Positions 1 to 10,590 of a stretch of 64,000 bases of DNA are shown here, piece after piece; position 1 is the first letter of the stretch; each line of letters opens with the position of its first letter. Under the pieces are notes generated by a model. The model saw only the letters and a list, made by a program, of their open reading frames with translations, was not told where the DNA came from and did not search any database. The translations under genes were made by a program, and so were the position numbers. Source of the DNA: Fragum whitleyi (taxonomy: Eukaryota; Mollusca; Bivalvia; Cardiida; Cardiidae); contig OX411547.1 in the NCBI GenBank assembly GCA_948146395.1, forward strand, positions 34,803,868-34,867,867, given 5' to 3'.

Positions 1-33
1 TTGGATGAAAGATTATGTTCTTTGTACTTTCAG

Positions 34-793
34 GGATCACTCTATGGCACGGACCAAGATGACAGAAAGAAAAGAGAAGTCAATCTTGATCTGCAGCAAG
101 TGCAAGGAGCCTTTCCCAAACCCTGACGAGTTAAAATACCATATAGAGAAATGTATGATGGGGAAAGACGGCTGTGACATCTGTCGGAAGACCTTCAACT
201 CTAAAAAGTCCCTCCAACAACATGTGCGCAGGAAGCTTAACGACACTATCGCAGAACACAGCGATTGGGAGGAACAGTCCGACGTTGAAGTTACAGAGGA
301 GAACGATCCTGAGTCTTCCGAAGATAGTTTGCTCCAGGGTAGGGTGCTGAACAAGCCTACACGTCCGTTGCCAGTAGCCGCCCCAAAGAAAAAGCCTGCT
401 GAAACTGAAACATCCACTTCTGAGTATTCAGCTGAAAGGAAAGATGAATCGGCGGACACTCCAAGTCCTAAAACCCCTAACATTAAGAGGAAGGCGGAGG
501 CAGTGAGTAACCTCATTCCTGCTTCAAGACCAAGGATGGAACCTGAGACTCACAGAGTCAGCATTCAGTGCATTTCAGGAAGGGCTGGGGCCCTTCATCG
601 GAAGGTATTAAAGGTGGAAGATAACCGCCATGGACTCATGTATTCCTCGGATACATCTATCCGTCCTCCGCAGGAGACAGAATTTCCCTTGGGTGACATT
701 CTTCCAGACGGATTGATTGACAGTAAGAGTGTTAGTGTGAAAATCGGTATTGACGGGGAAGTTTCTGTAAACTTTAACTATACCAAGAACTAA
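34..793 (+). CDS. Terminal exon of an unrecognised C2H2/C2HC zinc-finger-like protein
   Basis: A pyrimidine-rich tract ending in CAG at 31-33 is a good 3' splice site, so the open frame seen from base 5 is intronic before 34. The exon starts at base 34, which completes a split codon, and runs to TAA at 791-793. If only untranslated exons lie upstream, the ATG at 44 could be the start. Near the N-terminus are two CxxC pairs. The first continues as CxxC-x12-H-x3-C (a C2HC finger). The second has CxxC and one well-placed His but no second His at the normal spacing, so it looks degenerate. The middle is acidic, then Ser/Pro/Lys-rich and probably disordered. The last 35 residues look like a small ordered region. 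A nuclear or nucleic-acid-binding role is an inference from the fingers; I do not recognise the family. Confidence 0.6.
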
Positions 794-1340
794 TTTCAAG
801 TGGAATAGTATTATGACTGAATTTTAGTATTAACGCTCATTTATAGTATGATGAAGGTCTAGCTGATCTTGTAAATAGTATATGTTCTGCTTTTGAATCA
901 TTGTTCATTTTTTTAATGATGTTAATATTCCTAAAATACAGAATTGTTTTGCTACTTTGTGTCTTTATTTTTGTCAATAACAAAGTCACGCGAGACGCGT
1001 GTAGTCGGAGGCGTGGGTAGTGTAGCGAATTTGAATGGGTACGAATATACTCAAAGTCAATTAAGGATGTCAACAAGGTTATTCCCCTTTCTTCTTTCGG
1101 CGCCATCTATTCAAAAAGGAAGACCCCGTTATATCAGATTATTTCGGTTAGTTTTCCCTTTGCATCTATCTATTTAACTAGTACATGTTTAATGCCCTTT
1201 CTTGAATAAGCCTTGATAGGTTAAAGTATAAGCTACACGCCCTACGTTTCCATTTATTTGTAAATATTAGAAAACCTGCGTTCTTTGATTATCTGCAATC
1301 TCCAGACGCCCATTAAATTAAGAGGAGGCACTTCGTTAGC
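794..1340. other. 3' flank of the zinc-finger exon, no further gene seen
   Basis: AT-rich sequence following the stop at 793, presumably 3' UTR and then intergenic DNA. I see no exact AATAAA on the plus strand close to the stop, so the transcript end is not defined. No coding signal or recognisable repeat was found. Confidence 0.3.
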
Positions 1341-1398
1341 TTCCGTGACCAGTCGGCGACAATCGTTAATTCCCTAGGTGGCACTCTTGTTTAGTGGG

Positions 1399-1433
1399 TA
1401 TAAAAGAGCGTGTCAAGCAGTCTAGAGTCAGTT
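1399..1433 (+). promoter_or_regulatory. Orphan TATA box plus initiator
   Basis: TATAAAAG at 1399-1406 is followed by an arthropod-style initiator TCAGTT at 1428-1433. The initiator A (1430) lies 31 bases after the first T of the TATA box, the canonical spacing. An AGATT resembling a downstream element starts near +28. No host ORF follows. The arrangement is common in LTR promoters, so a solo LTR or LTR remnant is one explanation, but no TSD or partner LTR was found. Confidence 0.35.
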
Positions 1434-2331
1434 CGTGTGAGAACAGCAAGCGGTTAAGATTGCGATAACAACAACAACAACTGGAATTTGGGTATAAGAC
1501 TTATTTGTTTCCTTTCTCTGTTATATCCTAACAGTTATTAAGGAGCATCTTGTAGTCGTGCTGCCCGGTTCGAGCTTGATAAGGTTTCGCAGGTCTTTTT
1601 GAGGCAAGCGTCATTGAGGTTACCTACTTGCTTCACTGAAGCCAGTAGTAGTATAGGTTGACGCTGAGTGCCTGGTGACTTTGAGGTCATTACAGTTCCG
1701 AAGACTGCTGTTCTGTGCTGCCTAGGGTTATCGTGAAGACGCCATATTTGCCTTGCCGACTTGAAAGGTCCTGGAGAAGGGCTTTGTAAATACCTTGGTT
1801 CCCCCATCCTTTTTGATCCCGTAGGGTTCGTTACAGACATATGTTATCATATCAACTCGACTAGATAAAGAATGAAATTTAAGGCTTTTCTCAGCATTTA
1901 CGAAATTGTGTTTTGTCTACTTTTTCAGCTATACTAATTACGTAATTTAATTTAAAACTTCACATTCAATTTGATGATCATAGTGCTTCTAATAATTAAC
2001 AACAACAACAAGAAGAAAAATAGCATCAAGTAGATGTCAAAGACATGTCAATTTTTTTTCTTAAACAGCCGACCTGAAAATACCTTCAATTAGAAGACTC
2101 GATGGACGATAGTAAGATTATTCAAATCAATATTATGGTAGAAATATATAGCACTTAAAAAAGCGTCATTTTGCACACAATTTATGAGGAACAAAGCTAT
2201 CTTTGGGGTGCAAGATGTGTATTGCAAACCTGTACGTCATAACACACACATTAGATGTCCGTAAAGGAAATCCCGACGCTCTAACCGTTCATAGCTGTCA
2301 AGGGTCCCTGAATGCCAGGAGTGTGATAAAA

Positions 2332-2424
2332 AGTGTTTGGGGCCAGGGGGCCGCTAGGGCCCCCGGTGGGTCCAGGGCAAAGCCCTGGCCTGGGTTCTAG
2401 GGGGGCGGAGGCCCCTGGTAAACC
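2332..2424. repeat. GC-rich patch with nested short inverted repeats
   Basis: A G/C-rich island in AT-rich surroundings. It contains the perfect hairpin CCAGGGCAAAGCCCTGG at 2372-2388 and further GGGGCC/GGCCCC-type inverted pairs. Nothing supports coding, and the class is unknown. Confidence 0.4.
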
Positions 2425-3600
2425 ATGGATTTAAGTGATGCTAGTGACGTTTTGGGGGCATTTTCTTGGTAAACTTTTTGGAAAAATTCACATTTTCAAT
2501 CAATTCAGTATGACAATATCATGGTTCATTCGACGGTCACAAACACAAAGCACTAACGCATCTTCGGTAATTAAAAAGAAATGGGTTTGTAAAAATTTCT
2601 TCTGGTCATTTCCTTACTTTTACAACATGGCATCCCGAACATCAAGTCGAGCAAATCATCTGTTCTGGCATGAAAATCAAATGATTTTTTTTTTTTTGCG
2701 CTTTCACGTAAGCCGGTAAGGTCGGGTGTCATTTCTTAAAATTTTAAATGCAATCTAGCTTCATTTTGAGTTATCGACTCGGTTGATGTTAAATGGCAAA
2801 GAACCCTGAGATGTTAATGTACGCTTACAAATACGTTAGAGCTTTTTGTAAACTTTACGAGATCGGTAAGGACGAAGTGAAAGTAGATGTTATATAATCA
2901 GGAAATAAAGTCAAAGGACATGCGCACTAACAAGAGAAACTGAAACTAGACTAGTTACCGTTATGCCTCGCCGGGCGAATGAAATGACATGAAAGGAGAG
3001 AAATGCGATGGAAAGGGAATTTAAGGCGTTGAAATGCAGTGAATGATGTCGAAAAACGATGAAATAGATGTAAAGCCTTAGTTTCCAAGAGGTTCTATTG
3101 TGAAATTAGCAGTAATAATTGAAATGGTAAAACGGCTCCCCTGTGGAGTCATCGGAGAGTTGCTCCCCGCCGGACGTAAAAAGCGAAATGTCGATTTTCG
3201 GGTATAAAAAGCCAATTTCGAAAACGTTTAAAGGTTGTGGTCTTTTACTTTTGACCCCTAAAAATATCCTAAGGGTATGTTTTGCGTAAAACGACTTTAA
3301 CACGCCAGCATGTTTCATTTTCTCAAGATTTCCTTGGTTTGCTCACCTTCAGACGATTTTACAATTTGCGTGTTTCAAACTTTGGGGAACTAATTCTGGA
3401 AAATTACGGATTTTTTCATACAAACATATATATGTAGGGACGTGAAATCATAATTGCCAGGCCATCGTCTTTGTCTGGTGACAATCTGTTCCGTATTTAA
3501 GAAATAATCGCGAAAAATGTTACCTGAAGCGGGCGATTTTGCTCCCCTCCGTTTCCAAAAATGTCACGTGGTTTATACACCCTGTTGAATAAGGTTTAAT
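2425..3600. other. No gene or clear repeat recognised
   Basis: AT-rich DNA with a T-run near 2685. Short open frames here lack start context, splice signals or recognisable motifs. Confidence 0.3.
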
Positions 3601-3604
3601 GCTG

Positions 3605-3957
3605 CTTTTAACAATGTTTCAGTCATACCACTGTGACTGGAGCAACTAACAATGGATTTCTGGCAACTGCCCTGCTTTCAGGATGACAAAATGGTGCAAA
3701 ATGTTTGCAAATTATACCCCAATTTGCACACGAAAGCATGTGCAAAGTAGACACAATCTACAAACAGTTTGCACTTTTTTGTCATCCTGAGCATGGCTGT
3801 ACTACCATTACATTCTTTTCTTAGCCCTCAGCTGCTATCCCGCAATGGTTAATAATTAACAACCAATTAGCGGGATACAAGTCAGAAAAGATGAGTGCTA
3901 TTGTCAGGGATCAAACCTGGGACTTAATGACTTACAGTCTGACATGCTACCTGCTGC
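3605..3957 (-). mobile_element. tRNA-derived SINE, reverse, interrupted by a small hairpin MITE
   Basis: Read on the minus strand this matches the window's main SINE: a tRNA-like head with a B-box-like block near 3908-3918, then the body carrying the complements of CAGCTGCTATCCC and CTGGAGCAACTAACAATGG. A 111 bp element at 3679-3789 breaks the body. The SINE head abuts the head of the next SINE, giving a head-to-head pair. Confidence 0.65.
3679..3789. mobile_element. 111 bp hairpin MITE inside the SINE
   Basis: The ends form an inverted repeat (CAGGATGACAAAATGG against CAGGATGACAAAAAAG) followed by GTGCAAA on both arms. It interrupts the reverse SINE body. No clear target duplication is visible, so the superfamily is undetermined. 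Confidence 0.6.
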
Positions 3958-4405
3958 CGTCATAGTGAAGTTGGTAGTGCGTCGGACTGTCAATTAAGAG
4001 GTCCCAGGTTTGATCCCAGACAGCACCATCAACCTGTTCCCACTATTTGTCTCTCACAAATGGGTTGATAATTATAGACCAATGTGAGACGGCAGCTGGA
4101 GGCTAGGAAAGGATATGATTGTAGTACCACAGGGCTTGAAAATTCTACTCGTCTGCTCGTCCTGCATGATTTTTCCTTCTTTGTCTATATAAGCAGGATG
4201 AGTGGATTTTGCAAAATTTCACTTATGAAATTAATGTATCACTATATTTTCTTATATAGCAGGACAGGTAGAAATTTCAAGAATTTTCAAGCCCTGTACC
4301 AGTGAGAGAATACCAGGATTCCATTGTTAGGTGCTCCAGCTTCTGGGATATAACTGAAAGATTATGGAAAGCTGCGTAAAACCATATTCAAACAAACAAA
4401 CAAAC
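3957..4405 (+). mobile_element. tRNA-derived SINE, forward, interrupted by a CAGGG element
   Basis: The tRNA-like head has TTGGTAGTGCG (A-box region) and CAGGTTTGATCCC (B box). The SINE body follows (ACTATTTGTCTCTCAC, GGCTGGAGGCTAGGAAAGG homologues), with an (AAAC)n tail near 4390-4405. The copy is split at 4130-4296 by a short inverted-repeat element that duplicated TACCA. Removing it leaves a continuous SINE matching the copy at 16600-16890. Confidence 0.75.
4130..4296. mobile_element. hAT-like MITE with CAGGG ends and 5 bp TSD
   Basis: The inverted termini CAGGGCTTGAAAATTCT face each other. They are flanked by the direct repeat TACCA at 4125-4129 and 4297-4301, inside a SINE whose intact copies prove the insertion. 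CAGGG ends are typical of hAT elements. Most hATs make 8 bp duplications but some groups make 5 or 6. Non-coding, 167 bp. Confidence 0.75.
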
Positions 4406-4603
4406 TGAAATGCTACAGACTGCTCTATAACGTCATAGTATATATTATACTTGAGGGTTATGCATAATTGGGTTTCAGGTTGGAATACTAGTCCTTTGGG
4501 CCAAAAATAGAATTTGAACATTGTATGTTAAATACTTGTTAAGATTTTGGAAAATATCAAGTTGAAATGATAGCTTTCAAAACTAAATTTTTAAGATAAA
4601 TGT

Positions 4604-4858
4604 GACCTGTCAGACAGAAAGGGACCATGTTAGAACTGGGTGAAAGGAAATCACAAAAAAGAGATTTGCTACAGTAGACGTCAGCCGGTGGTTGCATTTC
4701 AAAGATTCTTTTACAGGAATATAGACTGGTAACTCTAGATTCAGAAAGTCTGGACAACATGAAAAGTCCGACATTAGTCAGCCGACGTAATCTGCGCGGT
4801 CTGACTAGGATCAACACATTACGCACTACAGAGATGGTCCCTTTTTGCATGACAGATA
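4604..4858. mobile_element. MITE-like element with about 22 bp inverted ends
   Basis: CTGTCAGACAGAAAGGGACC near 4604 pairs with the inverse of GGTCCCTTTTTGCATGACAG near 4837-4858, with a few mismatches. No convincing target duplication. The open frame crossing it on the minus strand is not supported as a gene. Confidence 0.5.
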
Positions 4859-5416
4859 ACAAATGTTAAACTTTTGATCTATATAACCTTAATGATAAGA
4901 ACCTTCTTGTTTGAATCCTTTTGTAAGCTATCTGCAAACCAAACATCAGAGGCCTGTTTTACTATACATCTTATGGTCATTTTTTGTGTAAGTCGCTTTT
5001 AGATTAATAACTAAATATGGAATTTTGCCATGCATTATCTCATTTGAATCATCTTCTTAAAAAGAATTCGATGAGATATTGCAAGGCAAAGTCTAACAAC
5101 AAATGAAAACACCAGGTACGATGTGATTTTGACTTGTTGTGATTAATTTTTCAGAAAGATGGGTGCTAGAGTTGTTGACGTGTCCCAAAAAGTTCAAAAT
5201 TTGTCTGAATCAAAATTTAAATTCAGCAGAATTGGGTTAAAAATCAGCAACGTTACCTTCAAGAATTTTTCTCACGGAATGATTCTTTGTCTTCACTGCA
5301 TATTCTCCCCTTCGATGAAACACCTTTTTCTGAAGATGACGCATAGATCTTGAGCTCAATACAATAGTGAGTTTCACCATTTTTTGAAGGAGTTGCTTAT
5401 TTCCTGCAAAAGAAAT

Positions 5417-5690
5417 AGAGGATATTGAATGAGTGGTCATGGAATACCTAATTTATTAAATGAGTCATCTATAAACAAATAAAAAACTAGGATTCGCCGA
5501 GTTTTTTATCTATAATAGATGAAGAGTGTAATTAATTCATATTTCATATTATATTCATAATATGACAAGAATTTTGCGAAAAATTGTCAAAATTCTGAGA
5601 ATTCACCATTTTAATTTTCCGCGAAACTTATAACGCCGTTTGAAACTGACGTCACAATATATACATAATGACGTCATTTTCACGGTTACT
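5417..5690. repeat. Dispersed repeat, related to 59189-59480
   Basis: Both stretches start AATAGAGGATAT, carry the AATGAGTGGTCA block and end in a segment with TGACGTCAC and TGACGTCATTTT. The similarity extends about 280 bases. Class unknown. Confidence 0.55.
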
Positions 5691-6734
5691 AATATTATGG
5701 TCAAAGAAGCATGTGTAAAGTTTCCAAGCAACAGCTTTAGTAGATACAGAAATATTACAGATGTACATCAGTTGCACGTAAAAACTTAACCAAGATTTCT
5801 AAGTCCGAAATGGGTTAAAAATCCACTAAATTCAATACCAGAAAATTGAATATTTGTCAAGAGGCTGTTATTATGATCACAGAAGCATGTGCAAAGTTTT
5901 CAAGCAATAGCTTGACTAGAATAAGAGATATAACTGATGTACAACATTTGCACATAAAAACTTAACCAAGAATTTCTGAGTCTGAAAAAGGTTAAAATTC
6001 GATGAAATTCAATATGAGAGTAATTAATCTTTGTCTAGAAGCTGATATCATGGTAACAGAAGCATGTGTGAAGTTTCCAAGGAAAAGATTAGGTAGAAAA
6101 AGAGCTATAACTGATATACTACATTCGCATGTAAAAACTTAAACAGGAATTTCCAAGTCCGAAAAGGGTTAAAATTCCATTAAATTCAATATCAGAGTAT
6201 TGAATCTTTGTCTAGAGGCTGATATTATGGTCACAGAAGCATGAGCAAAGTTTCAAAGCAATAGCTTTACTAGAATTAGCGATATTACTGATATACAACA
6301 TTTGCATATAAAAACTTAACCAAGAATTTCTAAGTCCGAAAAGGAATAAAATTCCACTAAATTCAATAACAGAGTAATGAATCGTTGTCAAGATGCTGAT
6401 ATTATGGTCACAGAAGCATGTGTAAAGTTTCAAAGCAATAGCTTTTATAGATGCAGAAATATTACAGATAAACAACATTTGCACGTAAAAACTTAACCAA
6501 GATTTTTAAGTCCAAAAAGGGTTAAAATTCCCATAAATTCAATATCAGGGTATTGAATCTTTGTCTAGAGGCTGATATTATGGTCACATAAGCATGTACA
6601 CAGTTTCAAAGCAATAGCTTTAATAGAAACAAGAATTTTAAACACTTGCAGGTAAAAACTTAAACAAAGCATTACGTGACGCCGACACCAACGTGACTGG
6701 AATAGCCCCCCTTTTCTTCGAATAGTCGAGCTAA
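5690..6734 (+). repeat. Tandem-core element, about 178 bp units, GAGCTAA 3' end
   Basis: Five to six imperfect copies of a roughly 178 bp unit recur, each with ATTATGGTCACAGAAGCATG and AAAAACTTAACCAAG blocks. After the array comes a short unique segment ending TCGAGCTAAAAATG. That 3' end is shared with the other tandem-core elements of this window. The 5' boundary is not clear. Confidence 0.6.
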
Positions 6735-7042
6735 AAATGATTTTGTGCTATTTAAGATTGCCTGATTGGTGGCAGGGATGAAAACGCTTACTTAAAAACG
6801 CCACAAAAAAGCCTATTCATTATGAAAACGCAAACTTAAATCACATTTGCAAGTTTTCTTCAAATGAACTAACTACAATGTAGTAGACAAATCATTTACA
6901 TCTCAGCATATTTTGAATCTTTTTTTCTGCGAGTATCAGAGAAAAGTTTCTTTTCATAAAAAGTTCTTCTATTATAAAAGTTCAATATTAACAAAATCAT
7001 TATTTGAAAGTAGTAGACTCTAAAGAAGTTGAAAATCTTTAA
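6735..7042. other. Short stretch without recognisable features
   Basis: AT-rich sequence between two tandem-core elements; no gene, RNA or repeat could be supported. Confidence 0.3.
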
Positions 7043-7760
7043 CAAGAGGACCATGATGATCCTAGATCGCTCACCTGAGTCTATTTGATCACTGGGACAT
7101 CATATCAATTAACAAGAGGACCATAGTGGCCATAAATCGCTCACCTGAATAAACTGTCAACATTCTTAAAAAGTACATTTAGAAAAAGGATGATGAATTC
7201 TGAATAAATTTCAGGTTGATCAGGCAACAATTGTGGCCTCTAGTGTACATACAAGATCATTCTAAGATTTAAGCCTATGACCTAGTTTTTAACCCCAGTT
7301 ACCCAATTTCAAACTTGTCCAAGATTTCATCAAGACAATCATTCTGACCAAATTTCAGGTTGATTGGGCAAAAAATATGGCCTCTAGAGTGTCGTCAAGG
7401 TTTTTCTAAGATCTGACCCCTTGACCTAGTTTTTGACCCTACTTGACCCAGTTTTATACTTGCCCAAGATTTGATGAAGATTATCATTCTGGCCAAATTT
7501 CAGGTCGATTAGGCTAAAAATATGGCCTCTACAGTGTCCATAAGGTTTTATTAGGATTTGAACCTGTGACCTAGTTTTGGACCACACTTGCCACAATTTC
7601 AAATTTGTCCGAGATTTCATCAAGATAATCATTCTGACCAATTTTCAGATTGATTGGGCAAAATATATGGTCTCTAGAGTGTCCACAAGGTAAATGTTGA
7701 TGACGGACAACTGACGACGGACATCAAGTAATCCCAAAAGCTCACCTTGAGCACTTTTGA
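7043..7760 (+). repeat. Tandem-core element, ACAAGAG 5' end, degraded 3' end
   Basis: Two 5' ends (ACAAGAGGACCAT at about 7042 and 7112) sit one after the other, each followed by ATCGCTCACCTGA-type sequence. Then come about four imperfect units of roughly 150 bp with TTTTTGACCC, ATTCTGACCAAATTTCAGG and ATGGCCTCTAGAGTG. The end contains CTCACCTTGAGCACTTTTGA but lacks the intact hairpin plus GAGCTAA. The element at 43781-44323 has the same core. Confidence 0.6.
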
Positions 7761-8480
7761 ATGTCAAATGGCAGAGCCCTTAGAAGTCACATTTACATAT
7801 AGCCAAAAAATTTGACATCTTCTTTGGAGGCATTAATAACAGATCCATGTAAAAAATCAAAAATACATAGTTCGGTTCGGTACATGCACACATGTAAGGA
7901 ACAAAGATGTGTTATCAGCGTTTTTTTCTATCTTTGAATGGTACCCTATAATGGACCTGTACCCAATGCCAAAGAGTGACATTTTTTAAAAAAATCATGA
8001 AAAAAAAATCCTAATCTTCCAAAGTCGAGGGCCTTGCCAAACATTAAAAGGTAAAATTAAGAGTAATACATGTTGTTTTTTAGTCTAGATATAATTTCAA
8101 AGTCTTGAGAGGCAAAGGAATATAGAGGCAAAGAAATATTTATTCTGGTAGTAATTGTTCAAAACAATTACTTAAGTTTTTTTCAAAAACAATGACAATT
8201 ATTATATACTTCCAAATTTCCCTAAAATAACTCAATTCATGAATATGTCAGGTACTGGGCCCGTCCCCAAATCCCAGAGAGAAAAAAGGTTATAAAACCT
8301 TGGCTTGAACAAAAGTGGAAAATGGTCAATCAAACAAAACCCATATTTAACAGGTGTCCTGACCGACCTCTTGCTAGAGCTTTTTGGATCCCTCTAATTA
8401 TTTTGTGATCTCTAGACACTATTAATGTTGAACCCTGCTAGATTTTGAAAGTTTGCAACAAGTGGGCAATAGAGGTATGT
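7761..8480. other. No gene or clear repeat recognised
   Basis: AT-rich DNA preceding the truncated LINE; no coding signal or structured repeat seen. Confidence 0.3.
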
Positions 8481-8901
8481 TTTCCTCCTCTTTCAGTAAA
8501 TATCCAGTCATGCCAGACATTACCATCTGCACTGGTGGAGTACAAAAGCTGATATCCAACCTGAAACCAGACAAAGCAGCAGGACCTGACAACATCAAAC
8601 CTTTAGTACTTAAAAACTTATGTTATCAAATTTCTCCTATTTTGCAAATTCTCTTTCAGAAATCCCTAGATACAGGCACCCTCCCCCAGGTATGGACGAA
8701 GGCAAACGTGACACCACTCTTAAAGAAAGGAAACAAAGAAGATCCTGCAAATTACAGGCCTATATCCTTAACATGTATATTGTGTAAAGTTCTTGAACAT
8801 ATTGTAGCATCAAATCTAACTAAACATTTTGACAAAAATAATATTCTTTATGATTTACAACATGGCTTCAGAGAACGGCGCTCATGTGAAACACAACTAC
8901 T
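8480..8901 (+). pseudogene. LINE reverse transcriptase, N-terminal part
   Basis: The frame encodes LKPDKAAGPDNI, then NYRPISLTCILCKVLEHI and LQHGFRERRSCETQLL. These are the conserved fingers/palm motifs (RT motifs 0-2) of Jockey/CR1-type non-LTR reverse transcriptases. The frame then runs into the inserted element and stops near 9049 in unrelated sequence, so this half cannot give a working enzyme alone. No promoter is apparent. Confidence 0.85.
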
Positions 8902-10584
8902 CAGGGCTCTCACTAGGGTTTTGAAAGTAGGATTCCAGGAATCCAACTTCAGAAAAAGTTGGATTCCACACAAAAAAGTTGGATTCCATCATTATGAGGT
9001 TGGATTTTGTACCGTGCAAAACTATGATATTGAAATTACAATTTATTAACCCTTTACTACACAATCCAATGTTTTAGTCACCAGAATGGTTATCTAAAGG
9101 AAAACATTGGTTGATAAGAAGGAATTGCTTGTAAAAACATTTTCTTGTTTTATCCCAATGCTTTTTACATTTTTATGCCCCCGATAGGGAGGCATCATAA
9201 ATTTGACTTGTCTGTCCGTCCGTCTGTCCGTCCGTCCGTCATTCCGTCCAAAAACTTTAACATTGGCCATAACTTCCTTATTACTTAACATATTCGCATC
9301 ATACTTTACCACAACATTCCTTGGTACATTACCTTTCTGTAGGCACATACTTTGGTGACCTTGACCCCTGGATGACCTTGACCTTCAACATAGATTGGCC
9401 ATAATTTAAAATCAAAGCGGTGTCGGGGGCATTGTCATCTTACAGTGACAGCTCTTGTTTTTATTCATTTTTGAGGATGGGATCAGTAGATGACAAAACT
9501 ATTCCCGGTTCAGTTTAAAACCATTGACTAGTACAGAAGCAAGTCTTTGAAACAGTTATATCTTCTTTTTGCCAGAAGTTTAAAAGAAGACAAAAAAAAG
9601 TTATTATATTTATTTAGACTTTAAAAAAACCTCAACATATACCGCTAAGTCTATGCCATGATTCTCTTTGCAGATGTTGTCAATTGAGAGAAAAATTTCA
9701 GAATTGATATTCATTACAAAAATTGTATGTTTGAACTGCATTGGTTATCTCTTTTTCTTCTTATTTTTTCTTTAAATTGAAATAATTAAACTTTCAGAAC
9801 CACCTGTCTCTTGATTTGTGTTCAGTTTTTTGTTGTTGTTTTTTTTTCTAACTTCAACACATGTCTGATCAGTAGGCTGATCCGGAGCTTTCCATTTTCG
9901 AAATATGTTATCCGACGGAATTAAGCACATGCACGGCGTTTAAGAGATTCATCGCTAGTGATAATTCATTTCGTATTTTTCCGGAACATTTCTTTAATCT
10001 AATGGTTATTTTTACTCAAATTACCAATTTTACAAAAGGTAAAAAGATTCGGAACAGTTCGAAGGAAACGGACTAATCATTTACTTGTTACAAATAAATT
10101 GGGTTGATTATGTTGTCTTACTATTGCCTTCGTCTAATTGGGGCCCTGCTCGAATTCAATTACCGGTATATAATCAGTGAATCAACTACTTCAATCAATA
10201 TATTAATGGTTCACATATATTCGTTTATGCATCAAAATTGCGAAAACACATCGCCGGGCAGAGTCTTGATTCCATTCATTGATAGTCAAGCTCCGCCTAC
10301 AAGGTCTACGAATAACCGATTACGATTGGCTGTTGGGGTCAATTAACGCCACGCCTACCGCACCCGTCTATCGGACTTCAGATATGGCTATTATCGATTT
10401 TTCACGCGACAGTTACCTTACGTAAACAATCAAATACATGTTATACACAGCCGAGAGGTTTTAAGTCGGGACGCGTGCCTAAGAAAAACTTGTCGTCCGG
10501 TGGAATCCTTTGATAGGATTTTTTATCGTCCGCTGAGAAAAGTTGTCGTCTCAGACGACACTACTGTCGTTTCCGAGAGCCCTG
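8902..10584. mobile_element. Non-autonomous hAT-like element with CAGGGCTCTC ends
   Basis: The termini CAGGGCTCTC (8902-8911) and GAGAGCCCTG (10575-10584) are perfect inverted repeats, flanked by the direct repeat ACTACT at 8896-8901 and 10585-10590. The 1683 bp interior has no transposase frame and holds another repeat at 9172-9459. It sits inside LINE reverse transcriptase sequence, which fixes its borders. The ends look hAT-like; a 6 bp duplication fits a minority of hAT groups. Confidence 0.8.
9172..9459 (-). repeat. Short dispersed repeat, ACAAGAG to GGGGGCATAAAA
   Basis: On the minus strand it begins ACAAGAGCTGTCACTG, contains GACCTTGACC-type blocks and a GACGGACGGACAGACGG-like run, and ends in CGGGGGCATAAAAA. 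The 5' ACAAGAG matches the larger tandem-core elements. The 3' end matches repeats ending near 13720, 41745, 56366 and 61685. Confidence 0.6.
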
Positions 10585-10590
10585 ACTACT

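Noticed and set aside
5..33. Start codon at base 5 for the zinc-finger frame
   Set aside because: A strong splice acceptor ends at base 33, so this part is intron.
4557..4862. Minus-strand 101-codon frame
   Set aside because: It coincides with an inverted-repeat element and has no recognisable motif.
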